A stretch of DNA of 64,000 nt from Glebionis coronaria (lineage: Eukaryota > Streptophyta > Magnoliopsida > Asterales > Asteraceae), in contig CM046882.1 of NCBI GenBank assembly GCA_025667525.1, forward strand, positions 214,132,592 through 214,196,591. Direction: 5' to 3'. The position numbers and the translations under genes are program-made. Under the pieces are notes generated by a model. That model was not told where the DNA came from. It worked only from the letters and a program-made list of their open reading frames with translations, and searched no databases. Positions 43,454-53,714 of this stretch are shown here, in pieces. How positions within the stretch are numbered: position 1 is the stretch's first letter; each line of letters starts with the position of its first letter.

Positions 43454-45558
43454 CTAGAATAAAGTATCTAAGCATCACCAAAATTCAATTTTATTATCCT
43501 TTATTTAAAAGTAAAAGACTTGCAACAATACTACGAAGATGTGTAAAGACATAATGTATGATTTTCATCACAAATGTGACTTTTAGGGTCAATGAATAGA
43601 AACAAGTAAATATCCCATAGAGTAAATTTCGTCATCCTTGATTGTCATACATTCCATGTTAAGTGCAAAAACGAGATCATTATTGGTACAAGTCACAATG
43701 CTAACACTACACATACGTCCAAATTGTGTAATACTTTTTCTCCCCGCAATCCTAGTTATTATAATAGGAAATGGGTTTCGAGAATTTTTTTAACTATTTT
43801 TCATGGATCACAAGTGATTCATATTGACTTATTTAAGTATTTATTAGTCCGAAAGTAAAGTAGCACGATTTAATTGATAGTTAGCCGAAGGACAAAATCT
43901 TTTAAAACGGCTTCTCGTGTATCTCCTTAAGTTCATATCTTGGCATTACTCGTTTCACGATTTGAGACCTTTATCGGACCGATATTTGGCTTGTACTTCA
44001 TACTTCAAATCTTGGGAAGACGTTCTTGAAATTATGGTATTCTCTTCATATTTTTGAATTTCTTCACTTGACGTTTTTGAGAGATTCTTCATACTTGGAC
44101 CACGACTACATCATTTTTCTTCAATCTTTATTTTGTATTTTGATATACAACGATCCGCCTCCTTTTAGGACTTGGATATATTTATCCTCATACCTTGTAA
44201 GGGTCTTTTTGGATAGACTTTCTCCACGATCTTTAGGGGAGTACTTGCTTTTCGTCATGTGTCTCGATCCTTCATATTGATTTTGGAATAATGACACTTC
44301 ACATCATCTTGGATTTTTAGCAATGAAATAGAGCTCCTCATGCCTTGTTAGGGCCTATTTGGATCTTCACCAATCTTCGCATACTGCTTCAATAAGTTAT
44401 GCCTTAGCTATGAACTCTATTCAACCCCGAGCAACTTTTAAACGATCTTGTGCTAGAAGCTAAGTAACCTTTCAAATCGTACGACCTTACTTATTGCAAT
44501 TATTTTTATCCCTAATGCATTGATATTATGGGAGAAAAGGCCACAATTAAAAACATATGAGTTTTTGAAAGAACATTTTCATGTTCTATGTTTAGTATGA
44601 TCACTTGTCTAACTCTATCATCTCTCGTTCTTCACTATATAAAGACCTCTAATTAAAGAGACTCGTGAATACTTAGCATGCAAGTCAAAATTAAGCCAAA
44701 TTTGGATTAGCTTTCATTAAGACTATATCAAATCAAAGTTTTGGGTTTTCAAGCCACCTATAGGATCTTGCACTTTCTTGGACTTTTTCAAGTTTAGAGA
44801 ATGCATTTTATAGTTCCCTTGATAAGTGACTTTCTAGGATCAATTATAGGAACTTGCAAAAAGTTCTTGTTCTTAACCCGAATGAGCTAAGACTTTCGCG
44901 TTTTAAAGTTCCCTATATAAAAGTCTAGCAAAACTCGAATTGAGCGGGTTAAGGAATGTAAAGTGCTCCAAATGCCCATCAAGTCAAAAATTAGCTCTTA
45001 TTCTACCTATCGGAAAATATACATTCGTGTCTTAAAAACACTTATTAAAACTAAGAAAAAGTTAAAATTCGGCCATTTTTAGCCTTATTAGCAACAAAAT
45101 ATTGAATGTTGGAAAACGTGAGGGCGTAGCAAAGCAAGTATCTATTCACCCCCCCCCCCCCCCCCCCCATACCAAAATTAAACATTGTTCTCAATGTTTT
45201 GAGTCTAAAGGTGGAGCACCCCCATACTAGATACGAAGAGTCGAATGCTTAGGATCTAGCATGGAAAGGGTGATCAACAATATATCTAAAGCCGTTTATT
45301 AAGTATGCTAAAAGATAATTGTTAGAACAATAAAGGATATGTCATGGATTCATGAAAAACTTCTTCAAGCAACCGATGGAGGCTCATGTAAACGAACACG
45401 AGAGTCTTCAATCGCAGATGATGATGATCTAGATAACACAATCACAAACAACCACGAGACAACGAGTTGGAAGGGCACACATCCCCTCTCATTATTTATT
45501 AGAAAGCATAAAAAGATAAGCATGGATCTCCCGCACGAGGCACCTCGTTTTTTATTAC
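43454..45558 (-). other. Element C 3' non-coding domain
   Basis: About 2.1 kb collinear with 9314-11407 of A. It has no ORF and no env. The stem-loop equivalent to 10717-10760 is at 44856-44899 with two broken pairs, and the antisense TATATAAAAG is at 44914-44923. Confidence 0.75.
45149..45199 (-). other. Internal PPT-like tract expanded to 20 Gs, with hairpin (C)
   Basis: A run of 20 C on the plus strand (45149-45168), against 7 at this position in A. The AAACATTG/CAATGTTT stem follows intact at 45180-45199. Confidence 0.75.
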
Positions 45559-45578
45559 CGAGTCATGAGCTCGACTCG
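45559..45578 (-). other. Hairpin just downstream of the pol stop (C)
   Basis: CGAGTC/GACTCG stem, starting 12 nt after the integrase stop at 45591, as in A. Confidence 0.65.
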
Positions 45579-45590
45579 ATCCCCTCAATG

Positions 45591-46241
45591 CTAATTATCA
45601 TTGGGGAAGGTGACTTGGTCGAGGTCATCCAATGAAGGAATTTCCCCACCAAAGCAGTGCTTAAGCCTATGTCCATTCACCTTGAAGTTAGGACCATCAT
45701 TTTGAGCTAGCTCGATGGTCCCATAAGGAAACACTTGTGTAATGGTGAAAGGACCCGACCAACGAGATTTCAATTTCCCGGAAAATATCTTTAGTCTAGA
45801 GTTAAAAAGTAACACTTGATCACCAACGTTAAAAACCCGGTTTTTAATCTTTGCATCATGAAACTTTTTAGTCTTTTCTTTGAAAATCAATGAATTTTCA
45901 TAAGCATTGTCTCTTAGTTCATCCAATTCATTCAATTGTATTTTCAGGTGATGTCCCACGGTCTTCAAGTCAAAGTTTGCATGCTTAAGGGCCCAATATG
46001 CCTTGTGCTCCAATTCAATGGGCAAATGACAATTCTTCCCATAGACTAACTTATACGGAGTACAACCGATAGGTGTCTTATAAGCGGTCCTAAAGGCCCA
46101 TAAAGCGTCATCGAGTTTGTCGGACCATGAAGGACGGTTTTCTCCAATAGACCTCTCTAAAATCCTCTTCAAAGCTCGGTTCAAAACCTCGACTTGCCCA
46201 CTCGTTTGCGGGTGATAAGCCGTAGAAAGACGATGAGTAAC
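45591..46241 (-). pseudogene. pol: Element C integrase, C-terminal half
   Basis: Opens after a UGA at 46242-46244 (A has GGA). It contains [18 protein letters not shown] with the catalytic Glu, [15 protein letters not shown], then the C-terminal part with [17 protein letters not shown] and ends VTFPNDN. It retains the 11 codons that A has lost. This would be the core and DNA-binding end of integrase, now separated from its N-terminus by the stop. Confidence 0.85.
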
Positions 46242-46996
46242 TCAATATTTCTTTAAGACCTTCTCGAATTGGTCATTACAAAAATGGGTTCCACGATCGC
46301 TTATAATATCACGAGGGGTTCCGAACCGAGATAATAGTTGCTTCAAAAATTTCACTACCACACGAGCATCATTAGTAGGTAAAGTCTTAGCTTCCACCCA
46401 CTTAGAAAGGTAGTCGACGGCAACGAGGATATACTTGTTACCATGAGACGATGGGAACGGCCCCATAAAGTCTATGCCCCAAATGTCAAAAATCTCACAC
46501 ACTTGAATTATGTTTTGCGGCATTTCATCACGTTGAGACGATTTTCCTTGACGTTGGCACGAATCACACGACTTCACAAGTGCGTTTGCATCACGATAGA
46601 TAGAAGGCCAAAAGAAGCCGGCATCGAACACTTTCTTAGCCGTGAGATTAGCACCGTGGTGACCACCCGTGGGTTCCTCGTGACAAGCTCTAAGGATGTT
46701 AGAAGCTTCGGCACCAAAAACACAACGTCGAACGAGTTGATCCGCACAAACCCGAAATAGATAAGGTTCGTCCCAAAAATAGAACTTGATGTCACGAAAG
46801 AATTTTCGCTTTTGTTGTGTCGTCATACCCTTGATTATGAAATTGCCCGCATGGTAATTTGCAATGTCGGCAAACCATGGGGTGGTGTCTTTAGAATTCA
46901 CTACACCGAGAGTCTCGAGAGGAAATGTTTCGGTGATTTCCTTGTTCTCGAAAACATCTTTGTGAGGATCTTCTAGACGAGAGAGATGATCGGCTG
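46242..46996 (-). pseudogene. pol: Element C end of RNase H linker and integrase N-terminal half
   Basis: Frame after a 1-bp deletion in an A run near 47016 ([10 protein letters not shown] in A). It contains NLAAD, then [13 protein letters not shown], the His-His-Cys-Cys zinc finger ([22 protein letters not shown]) and the first two catalytic aspartates ([16 protein letters not shown]). It ends at UGA 46242-46244. Confidence 0.85.
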
Positions 46997-48217
46997 CTAG
47001 ATTCTCGACTCCTTTTTGTCAAGCACGGTGACATCAAATTCTTGGAGGAGGAGCATCCAACGAAGAAATCTCGGCTTAGCATCTTGCTTAGCTAAGAGAT
47101 ACTTGATAGCCGAATGGTCGGTATACACGATGATTTTAGTTAAGACGAGATAAAGTCGGAATTTCTCAAAAGCATAGACCACGGCAAGGAATTCCTTCTC
47201 CGTTGTGGTGTACTTTATTTGAGCCTCGGTCATCGTCTTACTAGCATAATGGATAGGACGGAAATGATTTTCATAACGTTGCCCTAAGACGATCCCTATA
47301 GCATAATCACTTGCATCGTACATGATTTCAAAGGGTAATTCCCAATTAGGAGCAACAAGAATGGGAGCTTTGGTAAGTTTTCTTTTGAGAGTTTCGAAGG
47401 TTCTAACACAATCCTCATTGAAATTAAAAGGACCATCCTTCTCGAGAAGGTGTGTCATAGGTCGACATATTTTCGAAAAGTCTTTGAAGAAATGAAGATA
47501 AAAGCCCGCGTGGCCTAGGAAACTCCTAACTCCCTTAGCGGTTTTGGGATGAGGTAACTTGGCGATGACGTCTACCTTATCTTTATCGACCTCAATCCTC
47601 GCTTTCGAGACCATATGTCCTAAGACGATTCCTTGTTTACACATGAAATGACATTTTTCCCAATTAAGCACAAGATTGGTTTCTTCACAACGTTTTAACA
47701 TTTGCTCGAGATTAGATAAACACGACGTGAACGAATTGCCAAACACCGAAAAGTCATCGATAAACACTTCCATCGACTTCTCGATCATATCGTGAAAAAT
47801 AGCCATCATACACCGTTGAAACGTACCCGGTGCAAGGCAAAGTCCGAAAGGCATCATACGATAAGCAAACGTTCCATAAGGACACGTGAACATAGTCTTC
47901 TCTTGATCACGAGGGTCGATACGGATTTGAAAGTAACTAGAAAAACCATCTAAAAAGCAATAGAATTCATTTCCCGCGAGTCGCTCCAACATTTGATCCA
48001 TGCAGGGCAAAGGAAAGTGGTCTTTACGAGTGGCGTCATTTAACTTTCGGTAGTCAATACACACCCTCCAACCGGTCACAACACGAGTGGGAATTAACTC
48101 GTTGTTTTCATTAGGCACAACGGTCATTCCTCCCTTTTTAGGGACAAAATCGATTGGGCTCACCCATGGGCTATCGGAGATAGGATAAATCATTCTCGCG
48201 TCAAGGAGTTTTAGAAC
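46997..48217 (-). pseudogene. pol: Element C reverse transcriptase and RNase H
   Basis: Opens after UAA 48218-48220 (A has a Glu codon). RT motifs: [26 protein letters not shown] and FIDDFSVFG (A has FMDDFS). RNase [29 protein letters not shown], then [11 protein letters not shown]. The A nonsense codon after FEKF is an Arg codon here, showing the ancestral state. It ends in the frameshift near 47016. Confidence 0.88.
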
Positions 48218-49255
48218 TTACTTTTTGATGACATCCTGAATTTTGGGGTTTACCCTTCTTTGATTTTGAATTGCGGGTTTGTAGTCCTCCTCCATTAAAA
48301 TCTTGTGAGTACAAAATTTTGGGTCAATACCCTTAATGTCAGAAATTTTCCACGCAATTGCCCCTTTATGAACTTTAAGAACTTTCAAGAGCTCGGTTTT
48401 TTCATCATTAGCAAGACCTTTTGCAATAATAACCGGCAACTTGTCATCACCTTCCAGGAATACGTATTCAAGGTGAGATGGAAGATCTTTCAATTCAAGG
48501 ATAGGCGGTTCCTCGATTGAAGATTTTTGCTCAACACTCATAACTTCCATTGGCGGAAGAAATGGTGGAATAGAAGTATCATCACTAATAATCACCTCAT
48601 CTTCATTGTCGATTTCATTTGAAGTAAAATCGCCTCCCTGGAATGGAGTGAGATTTGGTGTAGAATTAGCAAGAATCGGATCCAAAATAGTGGGATTGCC
48701 ACTTGACGAGCTATCGGAAAAACCTAACACTTCTTGTGAAAACTCATCGCAAACCACATCAACTAAGTCAATGTGATTGATGGTAGCGATTGCATAAACA
48801 TGAGAAGGTTTTGAGTTTTGAGTAGCGTTTATAACAAGTTCCTCTTCATTGAATCTCAAACTAATAGTTCTTGCATGAACGTCGATAAGCGATCTCGAGG
48901 TGTCTAAAAATGGACGAACTAAAATTAGAGGAACTTGAGGATCCGCGGGGATGTCAACTACTATAAAATCAACGGGATAGTAGAACTTCCCCACTTTTAA
49001 GAAAACATCCTCGGCTACTCCACATGCTAAAATCGTAGAATGATCGGCCATCTCGATAGACATGTTCGAAGGAGTAAGAGCCGGAAGCGAAAACGATTTC
49101 CAAATGGAAAATGGCATCAAATTAATGCTCGCACCAAGATCGGCCAAGGCGAGACATTCTTTCATATCTTGTATGTCACAAGGAATGAGAAACTTTCCGG
49201 GGTCACCAACTTTTTCCGGTATGCGGTTAAGATAAACCGAAGAACAATTAGCAAG
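48218..49255 (-). pseudogene. pol: Element C aspartic protease and acidic linker
   Basis: Opens after UAG 49256-49258 (A has Lys). It contains NCSSVYLNRIPEKVGDPGK, the protease [12 protein letters not shown] with its catalytic Asp, LILVRPFLDTSR (A has LILGR), an acidic Ser/Asp-rich linker and [11 protein letters not shown] leading to RT. It ends at UAA 48218-48220. Confidence 0.86.
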
Positions 49256-50002
49256 CTAAGAAAGCTTTTCCTTATCGTTCATCATACTTTTAAAAGTTGA
49301 AGCAAAACGAGGCATATATAACAACGCGTCGGCTAAACTTACATCAAAATGAACTTGTTGAAACATTTTTATAAAAAGCTCGATTTGTTGTTTGTTACGT
49401 TCTTGAAATTTCTCATTGTTTCGTCTCGAAGAGTAAGGTAAGGGTGGTGTAGGTTGGACATTAGGCAACGGCCTTGGAATCTCGGGTTCCATGATTGGTA
49501 TTGGTTCAACCGTAGGTATGGTTTGAGCGGTACTTCGTGGGCTTGTAATATGCTCCTTTTTGACCATCACCTCGGTCTCTTTCTCGATTTCCTTCTCCGT
49601 ATAAGTACTTGGACGAGAGATTGGTTCCTTGAAAGTCTTACCACTATGTGTAGTAATAACCTTCATTTCTCCCTTCGGGTTTGCAATGGTATCACTAGGA
49701 AGACCACCCGAGGAAGAGGGTTTACACATGATTGCTTCAAACATTTTTGCCATTCGGTCTTCAAATTTTGATTGCCTTAAATCCGCTTTTAACAATTCTT
49801 GCTTAATCTCATGTTGTCCTTGTTCCATCTTTTGTTGATTTTGTTGAAGACGTTGAACGTTTCCTTTCATTTTATTTGCATGAGTCTTAAGTTCATTAGC
49901 AAGTTCATTTTTAAGCTCGTTTTTCAACTCGGATCTTAAGCTAATCATCTCACGTTGCATGTTATCAAACTTAGCATCATTTTCTTTAGCATAATCCAAA
50001 AA
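49256..50002 (-). pseudogene. Element C gag-protease linker with coiled coil
   Basis: About 249 codons directly after UAA 50003-50005. It starts FLDYAKENDAKF, followed by repeated ELKNELKNELANEL and NQQKMEQGQHEIKQELL coiled coil, a Thr/Pro-rich section and the segment VHFDVSLADALLYMPRF before the protease. The frame is well kept although it lies behind a stop that A also has. Confidence 0.82.
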
Positions 50003-50005
50003 TTA

Positions 50006-51151
50006 TCCTTGAAGATTTTTTGTGTGAGCATTTTGAAACCTTGTGTAGTGTTTTGAAAATCACGGTTTTGCTTTTGATTTGCAATTTGTCCATTCCCACT
50101 TTTATAATTCCCTTTGTTGTAGTTACGTGAATTGCCTTGATAACCACCATTTTGATTGTTGTTTCGATAGTTATTAACATTTTGATTTGGTGGAGCTTGA
50201 TTTGGGCAGGAACCTTGGCCATTTTAGTTGTAAGTTCCCGTTGCTACGTAAGCACTCGAAGTGTTACCACCGGCGGTAATGCACTCGGAAAGATCATGAG
50301 CTCCACCACAAGACAAACAACTCTTTTCAACCGCTTTAACCGAAGCGGAGTTCAAAGCATCTTGTGCTTTCCAATGAGTCATAAGATTTGAAAACCTATC
50401 GAAAAACCGATTTTCCTCATTAGCTTCATCATGTAAGGCATTAATGTGACGAGACGATGACGAACCCATATTGTCAACACTCGGTGTGTTACGAGATTTG
50501 TAAACCTTAGATCTATTCTCGATAATCTTTAAAGCTTCATCGGTCGTTTTGCACAAAAAATTACCACCCGCGGCGGCATTCAAATAATCTCGTTCATGAT
50601 CATTAAGCCCATTATAGAAAGTATCTATTTGATGCAATTCTGAAAAATCATGGTTTGGACATTCATGTAACATTTCCTTAAATCGTTCCCATGCCATTGA
50701 AAAAATCTCATTATTACGTTGTGTAAACCTTGAAATCTCATTTTTCAAATGTGTTGTTTTAGATGGTGGAAAAAAATGGTTCACAAACTTAGAGATGAGA
50801 TCACCCCATGTCAAAATTGAATTTGGCGGTTCTTTCTCGAGCCAAATTTTAGCGGGTCCATCAAACGAGTATGGAAACAACATCATCTTAATGGCGTCAT
50901 GAGGAACATCCTTAAACTTGCTCGTTGCGGTGAGACGATTAAAATTCCTTATGTGGTAATGCGGGTTGTCTTTTTCATGACCTCTAAACTTATTTGCTTG
51001 CAACATCGACATTAAACCCATCTTATCTCGAAATTATCCGCAAGGATAGCGGGAATCACAATGGCCTCTCCAAAACACTCGGTGGGTGCTTGAAGCAACT
51101 CCATCATAGTACGATTATCCATGATGACTTCTTGTTCTACAATAGGTTCAA
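50006..51151 (-). pseudogene. gag: Element C gag, main part, broken
   Basis: Homologous to A gag: the capsid core KDNPHYHIRNFNRL through LNDHERDYLNAAAGG is open from about 51021 to 50227, followed by the intact knuckle CLSCGGAHDLSEC. Lesions: a 1-bp deletion near 51026, UAA at 50224-50226 (Gln in A) and a 1-bp deletion near 50038. The N-terminus is cut off by solo LTR F at 51152. Confidence 0.86.
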
Positions 51152-51653
51152 TGATAGGTGTGTAAACACCCATCCTTTTTACCACTTAATTACAATAATA
51201 ACCGAGCCAAAACGTGTATTTTATGTCTTTTATGTCGGAATTATGCATGGTTTGTGTTTTTGTTGTGATTTAGGACGAAATTGTGAAAAGTGGAGAAAAC
51301 ACGGCATTCACGGGCTTTTATTGAAGAAAAAGATGAAAGATAAAGTCGAGAAGTCAAGAGTACAAAAAGAACGGAAGTCCAAGACCAATTCTGAAGATTT
51401 ATCGAAGAAAAAAAGTCGAAAGACGGAAGTTTACTTAAAGCCGAAGAGCTCAAGTCTATTTTATTGAAGAATTAAAAGACGAGTTCAAAGAAATCCCGAG
51501 CCAAAAGTCATATAAGTCCAATATTAAAGAAGATTTAAAGGCTTAAGGACTAATGGTGAAATTAACAAAGAGATTAAGAAGAAAGGACTAAGCATGCAAT
51601 TACGGAGAAAGGAAAGAGGGGAGGAAGCTTCCTAAGCGTTCCTTAATCCTCCC

Positions 51654-51663
51654 CTATATATAG
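51654..51663 (+). promoter_or_regulatory. TATA box of solo LTR F
   Basis: CTATATATAG preceded by AATCCTCCC and, 30-45 bp upstream, a GGAAGCTTCC palindrome, as in B. It is the only LTR promoter directed rightward; it would read into the C gag N-terminus and leader in antisense. Confidence 0.6.
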
Positions 51664-52129
51664 ATTAGTTCTTAATCATTTTTATTTTGTTGGCTAATAG
51701 TGACAATTAGTTCTTCCACTTTTAATTACCTTGTCATTTAAATACTTGTCAAATTTAAATACTTGTCTTGCACCTTAATTACCATTTAATTTCAAGTAAG
51801 TTTTTCTTTTAATTCTTGTTAATCTTTATCTTTATTGTTAAGCTCTCATTCTACCTTTCTTAATCTTTGATTTTTATTGTTTATGTTCATGTTCATGTTC
51901 TTATGTTCTTAATTTGATCAAAGTGGGTTTTAATTATCTTGATTAGTTTTGTGAGTTTGATTTTTTTGGATTGATTGTTTATGATCAATTAGATGTTTAT
52001 GTGTTAGTTTGATTTGATCTTGTGGTTGATTTTGCTTTAGTTTTGATTAGATCCGTGTATTTTCTTGTTCCTTGTTCTTCGGTCGAGTTTGTTACTGTAT
52101 TTCCCAGGTGCTGATCTCCCCAGTATTCC

Positions 52130-52495
52130 GAACAAAGCATTTCACAGGTGGTCTATTCGGAATATTGAATATTCCGCATAGGGTGGATATTCCGCATAGG
52201 GTGGATATTCCGCATAGGGTGGATATTCCGAATAGGCCTATTTATTCCGAGTAGGAGTTTATTCCGCATAGTGGTAAATATTCTCAATAGGGGATTATTC
52301 CGCATAAGCCTGGTATTCCGAATAGGGGTAGAAATTCCGCATAGGGGTAGAAATTCCGCATAGGGGTAGATATTCCGCATAGGAACTATATTCCGAATAG
52401 GGACAATATTCCGCATAGGGGTGATATTCCGAGTTTGCCATGTTATTCCGAATAGGCAAACATTCCGGGTAAGGACATCATTCCGAATAGAGTTG
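52130..52495 (+). repeat. ATTCCGCATAGG repeat array in solo LTR F
   Basis: About 20 copies of ATTCCG(C/A)ATAGG, first as three exact 18-bp units (GGTGGATATTCCGCATAG), then at 15-20 bp spacing with variable linkers. It occupies the place of the TTCGGAA/TTCCGAA array in B, downstream of TATA, but its words run in one direction and include GCATAGG, absent from B. Confidence 0.87.
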
Positions 52496-52931
52496 ATTTT
52501 CAGTTTCTTTAACTCCAGTTTTTAATTTTCTGTCTTTAATTTCGAGCTTTATTTTTCCCGCCTTTTTCCTTAGTCGCACTTTTAGTTTATTTGCCTTAGA
52601 TTTATTTTAGCCTTGCCTTAGTTTAAGATTTAGTTTTAGTTGCGTTTTAAGTTTGCCTTAGTTAGATTTAAGTTTGCGTTATTTTACTTTAGTGCCCTTT
52701 AATTTCTTGTCACGCTTTTAAATACTTGCACCGTTTACTTTTAATTAGACTTAGATTTACTTTATCTGCCCTTTTACTTTAATTGTTTTGCACTTTTAGT
52801 GTAACTACTACAACGACACAACTTTTGTTTCACCAAAGAACAGCTGAGTCGCACATTAAACTCCTTTTTCAATTCGAAGAGACATACTTAAACGAATCTT
52901 TTTACCTGGCCAAAAGCCTTGTATCATTCAA

Positions 52932-53022
52932 CAATTAGAATTTGTTCTTCAATCAAAGTCTCTTGATTTCCTTGACTTTGACGACGCTTACGAGCTCGTT
53001 TTGCTTGATTAAGAGTTTGCAT
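52932..53022 (-). pseudogene. gag: Element C gag N-terminus, separated by solo LTR F
   Basis: ATG at 53022, then about 30 codons: MQTLNQAKRARKRRQSQG, matching the basic start of A gag. The frame is cut by F. Confidence 0.8.
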
Positions 53023-53714
53023 AAACTTCACGTAGAATGGGAGGTTAGCAAAGAAGATTCTTTAAGGTGTTTTGTGAATTTTCAATTTTTTTTGTGTTTT
53101 TGATTGTTTTTAATTTTTTTGGATTTTGTGTATCTTCGTAGACAACAATCTACCAAATCTCTCCTCGAATCAAACTCTTGATTAAATAAGCCTCAGAAGA
53201 ATGAAAACGATCACGTGGAGTGAACGCCTTCGAATGACTTTAGAACTTTGGTGGAAACCAAATTGTTCAAGAGGGTTTAATCACAAAGAAAACCAAGCAA
53301 ATATATATGATACGTAATAATACTTTGGGCGGAAAAACCCTCAATTAGCCTTGAATCTCAAAATAATCACAAGCAAGAGGGGAAACGAGGCGGCGCGAAG
53401 CACTTAAGAGCCTTTTCCTTAGGGTATATTTTATAATACCCGCCTTATACCCACCTTATAGTTTGTATTTTTCAAAATCGAGCTTCACGAAAGTATTTAT
53501 CTATTTTTTGCCTTTTTCTTTTTGTTTGAGATTCGAATACAATAGTTAGGAGATCAAATCCCAATTAAGGTTGTGTTTTCACACTTTTGGAGATATTTTG
53601 TATTGATTGTGATACTTAATACAATACAGTAATAATAATTTCACAAGAAAAACGAAAAAAAACGATAATACGTATTAGTAGATTTCTACTAATACAAATA
53701 TTATTTATGGTTAA
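53023..53714 (-). other. Element C 5' leader, truncated by element D
   Basis: Collinear with the A leader (17070-17767). It ends at GGTTAA where A continues toward its PBS. There is no ORF. Confidence 0.75.

Larger units (their letters stand above)
51152..52926 (+). mobile_element. Solo LTR F, relative of the element B LTR, opposite orientation
   Basis: Starts TGATAGGTGTGTAAACACC, the reverse complement of the B LTR end, and ends TTGTATCA. It is 1,775 bp with TTCAA on both sides (51147-51151 and 52927-52931), a perfect target-site duplication. Removing it rejoins the C gag (GGTTCAACAATT, as in A). It has no internal region, so it probably arose by recombination between the LTRs of a full element. 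Confidence 0.93.
43415..53714 (-). mobile_element. Athila element C, internal region
   Basis: PPT, 3' domain, pol, gag and leader in the same order as A and closely related to it, but with many more stops and frameshifts. The leader breaks off at GGTTAA (53714), where the A counterpart continues to the PBS. Element D starts there, so the C PBS and 5' LTR should lie to the right of D, outside the window. Confidence 0.9.
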
